The notes: generated by a model from the sequence alone, not told the origin. A stretch of DNA of 51,606 nucleotides from Erysipelotrichaceae bacterium (GCA_017512885.1 JAFWEP010000044.1:1-51606); one strand, 5' to 3'; positions 1-8,423 are shown, counted from the first letter of the stretch. A program made the numbers and translations.

Positions 1-30
1 ACACCTCAATCGCATGAGTCTATTTTACTG

Positions 31-65
31 AAAAGGCCTCAGGTTCGATTCCCTTGGCCTTTTTT
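31..65. terminator. Hairpin with T-tail at window edge
   Basis: AAAAGGCC (31-38) can pair with GGCCTTTT (56-63) around a 17-nt loop, followed by further T residues to 65. It looks like a Rho-independent terminator for a plus-strand transcript entering from outside the window. A shorter T run on the other strand could also serve minus-strand transcripts. Confidence 0.5.
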
Positions 66-86
66 ACTATTCGCAATTATGAGAAA

Positions 87-136
87 GGACTGTCCCTCAG
101 CCGTGTTCAGTCACGGACTTTTCGGACAGCCCCTTT
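87..136 (-). terminator. Nested hairpin terminator after gltX
   Basis: Outer arms GGACTGTCC (87-95) and GGACAG (124-129) and inner arms CCGTG (101-105) and CACGG (112-116) form a nested stem just beyond the gltX stop codon. On the minus strand the stem is followed by TTTCTC; on the plus strand by CCCCTTTTTCTT. It therefore probably ends gltX transcripts and may work in both directions. Confidence 0.55.
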
Positions 137-139
137 TTC

Positions 140-1594
140 TTATGCCGATAATTTTTCGATGCCCTTGCGGATCCGGTTCAGTGTTTCTTCTTTGCCGAAG
201 ATCAGCGCCAGTTCGATCGCTCCGCCGGGGGTGAAGGCCTTGCCGCTGAGAGCGACCCGGACCGGATAAAGGACCTTGCCGTTCTTGACTTCCATCTTCT
301 GCGCCAGACCGACCAGTGCGTTGTAGATCGCATCATGGTTCCATTCTTCGAGACCTTCCAGAACTTCCAGAGAAGCCTTCAGAGAATCGAGCGCGATCGC
401 TTCATCGGTCTTCATCTTCTTGTTGATGTAGAGGGAAGTGTCGTAATCCGGCAGTTCATCGATGAAGTCCAGCATCTCCGGGATCTCATTGAGCAGGGAG
501 ACTCTTTCCTTCAGGACGCCGGCCAGGAGAGCGCGGTCATAAGGCTTCTTGACAGCCTGATCGATGTAAGGTCTGACCAGTTCCAGATATTTCTCCGGAT
601 CCATCCGGCGCAGATATTCGCCGTTCATCCATTTCAGTTTCTCGATATCGAAGATCGCTCCGGAAGTGTTGATGCGCTTGACATCGAAAGCCTGGCAGAG
701 TTCTTCCAGGGAATAGATCTCACGGTCTTCCGCCGGAGACCAGCCGAGCAGGGCGATATAGTTGAGGATCGCTTCCGGCAGGTAGCCCTTGGCGACCAGA
801 TCCTGGAAGGAGGCATCGCCGTTGCGCTTGGAGAGCTTGTGGTGTTCATCCTTCATGACCGGCGGGCAGTGGATGTAGCGGGGGATCTCCCAGCCCAGAG
901 CTTCGTAGATCAGGTTGTACTTCGGAGCGCTGGAAAGATATTCATTGCCTCTGACGACATCAGAGATGGCCATCAGATGGTCATCGATGACATTGGCGAA
1001 GTTGTAGGTCGGGAAACCGTCGGACTTCAGCAGGATCATTTCATCCAGCGTCTCGTTGTCGACAGTGATCCGGCCGTAGACTTCATCATCGAAGGATGTC
1101 TTGCCGTTGGGATCGATGTTCTGACGGATGACATATTCCTCGCCGGCATCGACTCTCTGACGGACTTCTTCGTCGCTCAGTTTCTTGCAGGGATCATCGT
1201 AGATGAAGGAACCGCCTCTGGCTTCGATGACTTCCTTCTGGGCTGCGATATCTTCTTCCTTGCAGAAGCAGACATGAGCCTTGTGCAGATCGACCAGTTT
1301 CCAGGCATATTCCTTGTAGATGCCGGACTTCATCCTTTCCGACTGGACATAGGGGCCGTATTCACCGCCGACATCCGGTCCTTCGTCATGTTTCAGACCG
1401 CAGGCAGCCAGGGTCTCATAGATGATGTCGATCGCGCCTTCGACCTGACGGGACTGATCGGTATCCTCGATGCGCAGCAGGAAGTCGCCGTTGTGTTTCT
1501 TGGCGACCAGATAGGCATATAAGGCGGTACGCAGGTTACCGATATGCATATACCCCGTAGGACTCGGGGCAAAACGTGTTCTTACTCTTTCCAT
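140..1594 (-). CDS. gltX: Glutamyl-tRNA synthetase
   Basis: Class I aminoacyl-tRNA synthetase that charges tRNA-Glu with glutamate in the cytoplasm (in many Bacillota also tRNA-Gln, which is then amidated by GatCAB). The 484-aa length is normal for the family. The class I signature HIGN is at residues 17-20 after APSPTGYM, and the KMSKS-equivalent KLSKR is at about 253-257. The C-terminal third is the helical anticodon-binding part. ATG at 1594 is preceded by ATGAGG as Shine-Dalgarno and by a good sigma-A promoter. It is monocistronic: nested hairpins lie just downstream and a divergent ABC exporter operon lies upstream. Identification is secure; whether the enzyme is discriminating or non-discriminating cannot be judged from sequence alone. 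Confidence 0.97.
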   Translation of the reverse strand: MERVRTRFAPSPTGYMHIGNLRTALYAYLVAKKHNGDFLLRIEDTDQSRQVEGAIDIIYETLAACGLKHDEGPDVGGEYGPYVQSERMKSGIYKEYAWKLVDLHKAHVCFCKEEDIAAQKEVIEARGGSFIYDDPCKKLSDEEVRQRVDAGEEYVIRQNIDPNGKTSFDDEVYGRITVDNETLDEMILLKSDGFPTYNFANVIDDHLMAISDVVRGNEYLSSAPKYNLIYEALGWEIPRYIHCPPVMKDEHHKLSKRNGDASFQDLVAKGYLPEAILNYIALLGWSPAEDREIYSLEELCQAFDVKRINTSGAIFDIEKLKWMNGEYLRRMDPEKYLELVRPYIDQAVKKPYDRALLAGVLKERVSLLNEIPEMLDFIDELPDYDTSLYINKKMKTDEAIALDSLKASLEVLEGLEEWNHDAIYNALVGLAQKMEVKNGKVLYPVRVALSGKAFTPGGAIELALIFGKEETLNRIRKGIEKLSA

Positions 1595-1616
1595 AATTTA
1601 CCTCATATTCCTCAAT

Positions 1617-1645
1617 ATTCTATCCCATAGGACTCCCTTTTTCAA
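1617..1645 (-). promoter_or_regulatory. gltX promoter
   Basis: On the minus strand TTGAAA (-35, plus-strand 1640-1645) and TAGAAT (-10, 1617-1622) are separated by exactly 17 bp. Each is one base from consensus. Expected start of transcription is near 1610, which leaves a leader of about 15 nt that contains the ATGAGG ribosome-binding site of gltX. Confidence 0.7.
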
Positions 1646-1674
1646 TTCACGATGACTGTATTAAATCAGGAAAC

Positions 1675-1691
1675 TGAGTATAATATACTCA
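1675..1691 (+). promoter_or_regulatory. 17-bp palindromic operator over the -10 box of the ABC exporter promoter
   Basis: TGAGTATAATATACTCA is a perfect palindrome with 8-bp arms around a central A. The plus-strand -10 TATAAT (1679-1684) lies inside it. No clear -35 is visible (CTGTAT/TGTATT near 1656-1662 is poor). A symmetric site over a -10 box is the usual arrangement for a dimeric repressor of the MarR, TetR, GntR or PadR type; no such regulator gene is adjacent, so the binding protein is unknown. The operator role is inference. Confidence 0.5.
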
Positions 1692-1717
1692 TGCCTCTGC
1701 GGCTGTTACGAATATGA
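1691..1717 (+). CDS. Possible 8-codon leaderless upstream ORF
   Basis: An ATG begins 7 nt downstream of the TATAAT at 1679-1684, where transcription is expected to start. It opens an 8-codon frame encoding MPLRLLRI and ends in TGA at 1715-1717. The ABC start codon ATG (1714-1716) overlaps this stop as ATGA. The ABC gene itself has no Shine-Dalgarno sequence, so translation of the mini-ORF could deliver ribosomes to it. The geometry is seen directly; that the peptide is made is inference. The alternative is that it is a chance frame and the ABC gene is translated from a 23-nt unstructured leader. Confidence 0.35.
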   Translation: MPLRLLRI

Positions 1718-3519
1718 ACAAAATGTCCTTTCTGATCGAACATTTAAAAGGTCAGCGGCTGCGCCTCTTCCTGGTCACCCTGGCAACTGTCATCTTCTCC
1801 TTCCTCAGCCTGTTTTCGAGCCGGGTCTTTTCCTACGTCATCGACAATGTCGTGCAGGGACTGCCGGTCACGGACAGGATCCTGCAGGGCGTTACCTCAT
1901 TGCTGGGCGGCATGGACTGCATCCGTTCCCATCTGTATATCGTCGCTCTGTTTCTGTTGGGGATCTATGTGCTGACAGCTTTGCTGATGTACTACCGGAT
2001 GTCCCGTCAGGCAGTCGTTGCCGAAAGCCTCACCAAAAACATCCGCGATGATCTCTACAATCATCTGCAGCTTTTGCCTTACGCTTATCATGTCCGGGCT
2101 AAGACAGGCGAACTCGTACAGCGCTGCACTTCCGACGTCGATACCATCCGCCGTTTCTTCTCCGGTCAGCTCGAAGAAGTCTTCGGCATCATCGCTTCGA
2201 TCATCATCGCCCTCTGGACGCTGATCTCGATCGACGCCAAACTGGCTGTCTTCGCCAGCATCTCCTTCCCGATCATCTTCATCTATTCCTATCTGTTCTT
2301 CCGCAAGATGCAGAAACTGTTCCTGGCTTCGGATGAAAAGGAAGAAGAGATGACCGGCTATATCCAGGAAGCTTTAAGCGGGGTACGGGTCATCAAGGCC
2401 TTCAACCGTGAACGCTATGAGATGGACCGTTTCCTGAAACACAGCAACGAATACCGCCATGTGACGGTCGGCATGCTGGAGAATTTAGGAAACTACTGGG
2501 GCATGTCCTACGGCATCTGTACGGCCGGCATCCTTTCCGTCATCGTCGCCGGTATCTTTGCAGTCCGGGGCGGAACGCTCTCGGCCGGCAACTTCTACGT
2601 CTTCATCGTCTATCAGACCCGGGTCCTCTGGCAGATCCGCAACCTCGGCCGCATCCTCTCCGATTTCGGCAAGCTGATCGTTTCGATCGGCCGTCTGCAG
2701 GAGATCAAGAACGAACCGACCGAAGATCTGGAGAGCGGGGCAGATGCTGACCTGCACGGAGATATCGTCTTTGAGAACGTCAGTTTCCATTATGCTGACG
2801 ATCCTTCCTATGAAGTCCTGAAGAACATCTCCTTTACCATCCCGCAGGGGAAGACCGTCGCCGTGATCGGTCCGACCGGTTCCGGCAAGTCTTCTCTAAT
2901 CCATCTGCTGGCCAGACTTTACGATGTGACCGGCGGCCGGATCCTGATCAACGGACACGATATCAATGAGGTCAGGAAGAACACCCTGCGCCGCAATATC
3001 GGCATCGTCCTGCAGGAACCGTTCCTCTTCTCCAAATCGATCTATGACAACCTGCGCATCGCCAATCCCGATCTGGACGACAAGAGCATCTATGCCGCTT
3101 CCAAGATCGCTTCGATCCACGATGTGATCAATAACTTCGACAAGGGCTACTCGACGCTCGTCGGTGAGAAGGGCGTGACCCTTTCCGGCGGCCAGAAGCA
3201 GCGTATCGCCATTGCCCGTACCATCGTCAACAAGACTCCGATCCTGGTCTTCGATGACTCCTTATCGGCCGTCGATACCGAGACCGATGCCGCCATCCGG
3301 CAGGGCCTGCATTCCTTCGACAAAGATGCCACCATGATCATCATCACCCAGCGCATCCTCAGCGCCAAAGATGCCGATCTGATCATCGTCCTGGAGAACG
3401 GGGAAGTCACTGAGATGGGAACGCATCAGGAACTGCTGGCGAAGGAAGGCCTCTATCAGCGGATCAGTGAGATCCAGAACCGCAGGGAAGGAGGTGAGGA
3501 AGATGTCCGCGAAGTTTGA
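1714..3519 (+). CDS. ABC exporter half-transporter with degenerate catalytic site (BmrC/LmrC-like)
   Basis: Type IV ABC exporter subunit, 601 aa: a six-helix transmembrane domain (about 1-320) followed by a nucleotide-binding domain. Visible motifs are Walker A GPTGSGKSS, Q-loop LQEP, signature LSGGQKQ and Walker B VFDD. The catalytic glutamate is Asp515 (FDDSLSAVD), and the switch histidine is Gln546 (ITQRI). This is the pattern of the degenerate subunit in heterodimeric multidrug exporters such as BmrCD, LmrCD and TM287/288. It overlaps the second subunit by 17 nt. No Shine-Dalgarno precedes ATG 1714; a second ATG lies three codons later. Substrates are unknown; drug or peptide export is inferred from the family. 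Confidence 0.9.
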   Translation: MNKMSFLIEHLKGQRLRLFLVTLATVIFSFLSLFSSRVFSYVIDNVVQGLPVTDRILQGVTSLLGGMDCIRSHLYIVALFLLGIYVLTALLMYYRMSRQAVVAESLTKNIRDDLYNHLQLLPYAYHVRAKTGELVQRCTSDVDTIRRFFSGQLEEVFGIIASIIIALWTLISIDAKLAVFASISFPIIFIYSYLFFRKMQKLFLASDEKEEEMTGYIQEALSGVRVIKAFNRERYEMDRFLKHSNEYRHVTVGMLENLGNYWGMSYGICTAGILSVIVAGIFAVRGGTLSAGNFYVFIVYQTRVLWQIRNLGRILSDFGKLIVSIGRLQEIKNEPTEDLESGADADLHGDIVFENVSFHYADDPSYEVLKNISFTIPQGKTVAVIGPTGSGKSSLIHLLARLYDVTGGRILINGHDINEVRKNTLRRNIGIVLQEPFLFSKSIYDNLRIANPDLDDKSIYAASKIASIHDVINNFDKGYSTLVGEKGVTLSGGQKQRIAIARTIVNKTPILVFDDSLSAVDTETDAAIRQGLHSFDKDATMIIITQRILSAKDADLIIVLENGEVTEMGTHQELLAKEGLYQRISEIQNRREGGEEDVREV

Positions 3520-5362
3520 AGAAAAAGACTTCTCTGATGAAGGTCTGAACATCCCGATGTGGAAGAAACTGCTGACTGTCTTCCGTCCCTACCTGAAGAG
3601 CGTCGTCATCCTGCTGATCCTGAACATCCTGGTCGCTTTGTCCGACGTCATCACCCCGATCCTGAACCGTACGGCGATGGACGTCTATGCCGCCGGGAAG
3701 GGGACCGACCAGGAACTGCTGGTCTTCATTCTGGAATACCTGGCTCTGATCATCGTTACCGCTCTGCTGCACTATCTCTTCTTCCGGATCGCCGGTCATG
3801 CCGAGATGGACTTCGGCTATGATCTGCGTCAGAAGTGCTTTAAAAAGCTCCAGGAGCTCTCTTTTGCCTACTATGATGTCACGCCCTCCGGCTGGCTCTT
3901 ATCGCGCATGACGAGCGATATCTCGCGTCTGGCGGAGATCTTCTGCTGGTCGCTGGCGGAATTTGCCTGGGGTATCCCCTTAGTCATCTTTGCGACCGTG
4001 GTCATGCTGAAGACGAACGTCACCCTGACCCTGACCGTACTGGCGGTCGTACCGTTCCTGGCTTTCGCCACCTTCTGGTTCCAGAAGCGCATCCTGCGCA
4101 ATTTCCGGGAAGTACGAAAGGTCAACTCCCGCATCACCAATGCTTTCTCGGAAGGCATCAACGGTGCTAAGACCACCAAGACCCTGGTCCTGGAAGATGT
4201 CAACTATAAGGAATTCCAGGAAGAGACCTCCCAGTTCTACAAAGCTTCCGTAAAGGCAGCCAGATTATCGGCCTTCTTCCGTCCGCTGGTGACCCTGCTG
4301 TCGTCGCTTGCCATGTCGATGATCCTGTGGCTGGGCGGAAAGCTGGTCTTCGATGCAGAGATCGGCTTCGGTACATTGATGCTGTTCACATCTTATGCCC
4401 AGCAGTTCTTTGAACCCTTATCGACCATCGCCTGGATCATGCAGGATATCCAGATGGCGCAGGCCAGCGGCGAAAGGATCATCTATCTGCTGGAATCCGA
4501 GCCTTCGATCGTAGATACTCCGGAAGTCGTAGAGAAGTACGGTACGATCTTCGAACCGAAGAAAGAGAACTACGAAGCGATCCGCGGAGATATCTCCTTC
4601 CGGCATGTCGACTTCTCCTATGTGCCGGAAGAGCCGGTCCTGCAGGATTTCAATCTGGAAGTCAAAGCCGGACAGACCATCGCTCTGGTCGGGGAGACCG
4701 GTTCCGGCAAGAGCACCATCGTCAACCTGCTCTGCCGTTTCTATGAACCGGTCAAAGGCGAGCTGCTGATCGACGGCAAGGACTACCGTGAAAGATCGAT
4801 CGGCTGGCTGCACAGCAACCTCGGTTATGTGCTGCAGGCTCCGCATCTCTTCTCCGGCACGATCCGTGAGAATATCCGTTTCGGACGTCTCGATGCGACC
4901 GACGAAGAGATCGAAAAGGCGGCAAAGCTCGTCGATGCCCACGATTTCATCATGCAGTTCAAGGACGGCTATGATACCGATGTCGGAGAAGGGGGCTCCC
5001 GTCTTTCGACCGGTCAGAAACAGCTGATCTCCTTTGCCCGTGCCGTACTGGCCGATCCGGCCATCTTCGTGCTCGACGAAGCGACCGCTTCGATCGATAC
5101 CGAGACAGAACAGATCATTCAGTATGCCGTAGAGAACATCATGAAGGGACGCACTTCCTTTGTGGTCGCCCATCGTCTTTCGACGATCGTCAATTCCGAC
5201 CGGATCCTGGTCATCCGCGAAGGAAAGATCGTAGAAGACGGCACGCATCGGGAACTGCTGGCAAAGAAGGGCTATTACTACCGTCTGTATACCAACCAGT
5301 TTGAAGAAGAGAGCGCCAAAGCATCCTTTGACGAGTATGCGAATGCGCTGAAAGGCTTATAA
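3503..5362 (+). CDS. ABC exporter half-transporter with canonical catalytic site (BmrD/LmrD-like)
   Basis: Second half-transporter, 619 aa, partner of the preceding subunit in a membrane heterodimer. It has an N-terminal cytoplasmic extension, six predicted transmembrane helices, then a nucleotide-binding domain with Walker A GETGSGKST, Walker B FVLDEATAS with the catalytic Glu, and the switch His in VVAHRLS. Its signature is LSTGQ rather than LSGGQ. The intact ATPase site would thus pair this Walker A/B with the other subunit's LSGGQ, while the second site is degenerate. ATG 3503 was chosen over the frame start at 3467 because GGAGGTGAGG lies just upstream of it, inside the end of the first subunit. 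The stop overlaps the lspA start by one base (TAATG). Confidence 0.92.
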   Translation: MSAKFEEKDFSDEGLNIPMWKKLLTVFRPYLKSVVILLILNILVALSDVITPILNRTAMDVYAAGKGTDQELLVFILEYLALIIVTALLHYLFFRIAGHAEMDFGYDLRQKCFKKLQELSFAYYDVTPSGWLLSRMTSDISRLAEIFCWSLAEFAWGIPLVIFATVVMLKTNVTLTLTVLAVVPFLAFATFWFQKRILRNFREVRKVNSRITNAFSEGINGAKTTKTLVLEDVNYKEFQEETSQFYKASVKAARLSAFFRPLVTLLSSLAMSMILWLGGKLVFDAEIGFGTLMLFTSYAQQFFEPLSTIAWIMQDIQMAQASGERIIYLLESEPSIVDTPEVVEKYGTIFEPKKENYEAIRGDISFRHVDFSYVPEEPVLQDFNLEVKAGQTIALVGETGSGKSTIVNLLCRFYEPVKGELLIDGKDYRERSIGWLHSNLGYVLQAPHLFSGTIRENIRFGRLDATDEEIEKAAKLVDAHDFIMQFKDGYDTDVGEGGSRLSTGQKQLISFARAVLADPAIFVLDEATASIDTETEQIIQYAVENIMKGRTSFVVAHRLSTIVNSDRILVIREGKIVEDGTHRELLAKKGYYYRLYTNQFEEESAKASFDEYANALKGL

Positions 5363-5835
5363 TGAATACAATGAAAAGAAGCAAAGAGATCGTGTCGATC
5401 CTGGTATTGATCCTGCTCGACCGGTTCACCAAGTATCTTATTGAGACGCATATGCTGCTGGGACAGGAGATCGTACTGATCCCCGGCTTCTTTTCGCTTA
5501 CTTACGTACGAAATACCGGAGCCGGCTTCTCTCTGCTGGAAGGGCAGAGAGTCTTCTTTATCGTGATCACGATCGCAGCGCTGGCGCTCTTCGGCGTCCT
5601 CTGGTACCGCTGCAGGGAAGAAGATCGCTGGGAGAAGGTATCCTATATCCTGATCCTGGCCGGTACGATCGGCAACTTCATCGACCGGGTCGCGACCGGT
5701 TCCGTCGTCGACTTCCTGGATTTCCTGATCTTCGGTTATGATTTCCCGGTCTTCAATGTAGCGGATATCTGCCTGACAGTCGGAGCCGGACTGTTCCTGC
5801 TGCTTTCCCTGCGCGGAGGTGAGAAACATGCCTGA
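5362..5835 (+). CDS. lspA: Lipoprotein signal peptidase (signal peptidase II)
   Basis: Aspartic peptidase of the cytoplasmic membrane that removes signal peptides from prolipoproteins after lipidation. The 157-aa length is usual. Four hydrophobic segments are visible, with the conserved YVRNTGAGFS segment in the first third and the two catalytic-Asp regions GNFIDRV and FPVFNVADIC. It directly follows the ABC exporter and precedes an RluD-type pseudouridine synthase, the same lspA-rluD pairing as in Bacillus. Ribosome-binding site is AAAGG within the last codons of the ABC gene. Confidence 0.95.
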   Translation: MNTMKRSKEIVSILVLILLDRFTKYLIETHMLLGQEIVLIPGFFSLTYVRNTGAGFSLLEGQRVFFIVITIAALALFGVLWYRCREEDRWEKVSYILILAGTIGNFIDRVATGSVVDFLDFLIFGYDFPVFNVADICLTVGAGLFLLLSLRGGEKHA

Positions 5836-6742
5836 GAAGTTTTTCCGACTGGAAGAGATCGACAACGGCGAACGCATCGACAGCTGGCTGGCCGAGAATA
5901 CCGAATTCAGCCGCAGCCGTATCCGCAAGATGATCGATAACGGCGACCTGCTGGTCAACGGCGAAGCCGTCAAAGCCAATCACCGCTGTCAGGAAGGAGA
6001 AGAGGTCCTCTTGCGTTACGAGGAAGAGGTCCCGCTGAACGTACTTCCCGAAGATATCCCGCTGGACATCCTCTATGAAGATGACGACCTGCTCGTCATC
6101 AACAAGCCCAAGGGGATGGTCGTCCATCCCGGCGCCGGCAATCATGAACATACTCTGGTCAATGCCCTGATGCATCATTCGGTATCCCTGAGCTCCGTCA
6201 ACGGCGCTTTCCGGCCCGGCATCGTGCATCGCATCGATAAAGATACTTCCGGTCTCTTGGTATGTGCCAAGAACGATCAGGCTCATCTGCAGCTGGCGGA
6301 TCAGCTGAAGGACAAACGCTGCTTCCGCCGTTACTATACCCTGGTGCATGGCGTGCTGCCTTATGACGAAGGGGAGATCGATGCCCCCATCGGCCGCGAT
6401 CCCAAGGACCGTCAGAAGATGTGTGTCACTGCCAAGAACAGCAAGGAAGCCCTGACGCTCTTCCATGTCCTGAAGCGCTTCGATGATTCCTCGCTCTTAA
6501 GCTGCGAACTGAAGACGGGCCGTACCCACCAGATCCGGGTCCATCTCTCCTATATCGGCTACCCGGTCATCAATGACCCCAAATACTCCCGCAAGAAACT
6601 GATCGATGACAGCGGACAGTATCTGCATGCCTACTATCTCAGTTTCCTGCATCCCCGCAGCGGAGAACGCATGGAATTCGAGACCGGTCTGCCGGAATAC
6701 TTCGAAGAATACATCGCCCGGAAGGAGCAGGGCCATGAATGA
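5828..6742 (+). CDS. rluD: RluD-family RNA pseudouridine synthase
   Basis: Converts uridines to pseudouridine in large-subunit rRNA; RluD itself acts on helix 69 of 23S rRNA. 304 aa: an N-terminal S4 RNA-binding domain (about residues 8-70, with ERIDSWLA) and the catalytic domain with HRIDKDTSGL, whose Asp137 is the nucleophile. Later motifs are GRTHQIRVH and GYPVINDPKY. ATG 5828 is preferred over the in-frame GTG at 5819 because GGAGG sits 8-9 nt upstream of the ATG and overlaps the GTG. It overlaps lspA by 8 nt and the rhomboid gene by 8 nt, so it belongs to the same operon. Exact target sites cannot be deduced here. Confidence 0.88.
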   Translation: MPEKFFRLEEIDNGERIDSWLAENTEFSRSRIRKMIDNGDLLVNGEAVKANHRCQEGEEVLLRYEEEVPLNVLPEDIPLDILYEDDDLLVINKPKGMVVHPGAGNHEHTLVNALMHHSVSLSSVNGAFRPGIVHRIDKDTSGLLVCAKNDQAHLQLADQLKDKRCFRRYYTLVHGVLPYDEGEIDAPIGRDPKDRQKMCVTAKNSKEALTLFHVLKRFDDSSLLSCELKTGRTHQIRVHLSYIGYPVINDPKYSRKKLIDDSGQYLHAYYLSFLHPRSGERMEFETGLPEYFEEYIARKEQGHE

Positions 6743-7937
6743 GAAATACAAGCTCTACCAGCTGCTGAACTTCTTCGTGACCAAGTTCTCCTATAAACAG
6801 ATCATCTCCGAACAGAAGAATGATGATATCTGGCTCTACAACCCCGGCAACGACGCCTACCAGCTGATCCGGCTGACCCTGGGCACCGTGGAACAGGTCG
6901 TCTTCGAGAAAGAGAGGATCGACGGTTTCCGGCAGCGTGTCGCATTGAGCCAGCGCCTGAATGATCTGCGTTTCCTGGACATCCATATCGGCCGGGAGGA
7001 AGTGCTGGAAAAAGAGATCTACGATACGGTCTCGATGGACAGTGACTACTACAGCGGCATCGATGTCAGCTATGCCTATCCCGGCATCAAGCGGGTCATC
7101 CATCCGGTCACGGACGGCAACGCCGAGATCGGCGCGATCCTCAGCGATCTGCAGCGCGGAGCACAGGTACGCTCCGCTCAGAAAAGAGCTCTGAAAGCGC
7201 AGAAGTTCTCGCTCACGTATGTCCTGATCGCACTCTGCGTCATCGACTATCTGATCCAGCTGCTGCTCAGCCGCAGCATCTCGCAATCCGCGGCGATGGT
7301 CATCGTCGGCGCCAACTACAAGATGTTCACCTTAGGACTGCATCAGTTCTGGCGTCTGCTGACGGTGGGACTGACGCACGGTTCGCCGCTGCATCTCCTC
7401 ATGAACATGACCTCGCTCTTCTACATGGGGCCTGCTCTGGAACATGCCCTGGGCAAGAGGAAGTTCCTGCTGCTCCTAGGCTGTTCGCTGCTGATCTCTT
7501 CGCTGACTTCCGGCGCTTTCCAGGGCAACGCCCTGGTCGTCGGGATGAGCGGCGGTCTTTACGGGCTCATGGGCTATGCCCTGAGCGGAGCGCTGCGCAC
7601 CCGCAGGCTCGATCCCGGTATCTACCGCACGCTGTTCCTGAACCTCTGCATCAACTTCATCCCCGGTGTCGATGTCTACGCCCATATCGGCGGCTTCGTG
7701 ACCGGCGTCGTCTTCAGTTTCCTGTATTCCGAAATACAGCGTAACCGCCGCATCACGGCTGCTGTCGTGCTGGTGGCGCTGCTGGGATTAGTATCCTACC
7801 GTTACTTCACGAATGTTCCGATCCGTCCGGTCTACGGCGGCACCGATGCTGAGATCGTACAGTTCTATGCCGACCATGGTCTGCAGGACTATGCGGCCGG
7901 ACTGACCGAAAGACTGTACGAAGCCTATCTGCGCTAA
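6735..7937 (+). CDS. Rhomboid-family intramembrane serine protease
   Basis: 400-aa membrane protein with a soluble N-terminal region of about 155 residues, then a rhomboid domain of six or more hydrophobic segments. The rhomboid signatures are clear: HGSPLHLLMNM (oxyanion-hole His/Asn region), the catalytic serine in GMSGGLYG (Ser272), and the catalytic histidine in YAHIGG (His317). The large soluble N-terminus recalls GluP/YqgP of Bacillus, but a C-terminal TPR extension like that of GluP is not evident. ATG 6735 is chosen because AAGGAG precedes it; the longer frame upstream is an overlap with rluD. Substrate is unknown. Confidence 0.88.
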   Translation: MNEKYKLYQLLNFFVTKFSYKQIISEQKNDDIWLYNPGNDAYQLIRLTLGTVEQVVFEKERIDGFRQRVALSQRLNDLRFLDIHIGREEVLEKEIYDTVSMDSDYYSGIDVSYAYPGIKRVIHPVTDGNAEIGAILSDLQRGAQVRSAQKRALKAQKFSLTYVLIALCVIDYLIQLLLSRSISQSAAMVIVGANYKMFTLGLHQFWRLLTVGLTHGSPLHLLMNMTSLFYMGPALEHALGKRKFLLLLGCSLLISSLTSGAFQGNALVVGMSGGLYGLMGYALSGALRTRRLDPGIYRTLFLNLCINFIPGVDVYAHIGGFVTGVVFSFLYSEIQRNRRITAAVVLVALLGLVSYRYFTNVPIRPVYGGTDAEIVQFYADHGLQDYAAGLTERLYEAYLR

Positions 7938-7946
7938 GGAGGAAAT

Positions 7947-8423
7947 ATGGCTGACAAAAAGATCCTGAGCTGGGACGAATACTTCATGGGCCTGGCACAT
8001 CTCTCTGCACTTCGTTCCAAAGATCCCAATACGCAGGTCGGGGCCTGCATCGTCGACACCAACAAGCGCGTCGTTTCGATCGGTTACAACGGCATGCCTT
8101 ACGGCTGCAGCGATGATGCCTATCCCTGGGAGAGAGAAGGGGACTACCTGAACACCAAGTATCCCTTCGTCGTGCATGCCGAACTGAACGCGATCCTGAA
8201 TGCTCCGCGTTCCGTGCAGAACTGCATCATCTATGTCTCGCTGTTCCCCTGCAACGAATGCGCCAAGGCCATCATCCAGTCCGGCATCAAAAAAGTCGTC
8301 TATGAAGACGACAAGTATGCAGGCACCGATTCGATCATCGCTTCCAAGAAGATGCTGAAGTCAGCAGGAGTGGAACTGGTCCGTCTGCCGCAGAAGATGA
8401 CGATCGAAGTTACGATAGAGTAA
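7947..8423 (+). CDS. comEB: dCMP deaminase (ComEB-type)
   Basis: Zinc-dependent deaminase of the cytidine/deoxycytidylate family. It converts dCMP to dUMP, the precursor for thymidylate synthase. 158 aa, with the zinc site H77-A-E (HAELNAIL) and PCNEC (Cys102 and Cys105), and the nucleotide-binding segment GYNGMPYG near residue 47. A strong AAGGAGG precedes the ATG. It is the last gene of the ABC-lspA-rluD-rhomboid run and ends in a 14-bp tail-to-tail overlap with the DUF5662 gene. Although named comEB in Bacillus, it is not near comEA/comEC here, which lie 22 kb away. Confidence 0.93.
   Translation: MADKKILSWDEYFMGLAHLSALRSKDPNTQVGACIVDTNKRVVSIGYNGMPYGCSDDAYPWEREGDYLNTKYPFVVHAELNAILNAPRSVQNCIIYVSLFPCNECAKAIIQSGIKKVVYEDDKYAGTDSIIASKKMLKSAGVELVRLPQKMTIEVTIE

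Noticed and set aside
41-52. GGTTCGATTCC, which resembles the T-loop of a tRNA or tmRNA
   Set aside because: The flanking bases do not form a five-pair T stem (only two pairs hold), there is no acceptor stem or CCA, and the segment is better explained as the loop of a terminator hairpin.
335-1522. 395-codon open frame antisense to gltX
   Set aside because: It lies wholly inside a clear gltX, has no family resemblance, and reflects the codon bias of the opposite strand. It has no ribosome-binding site.
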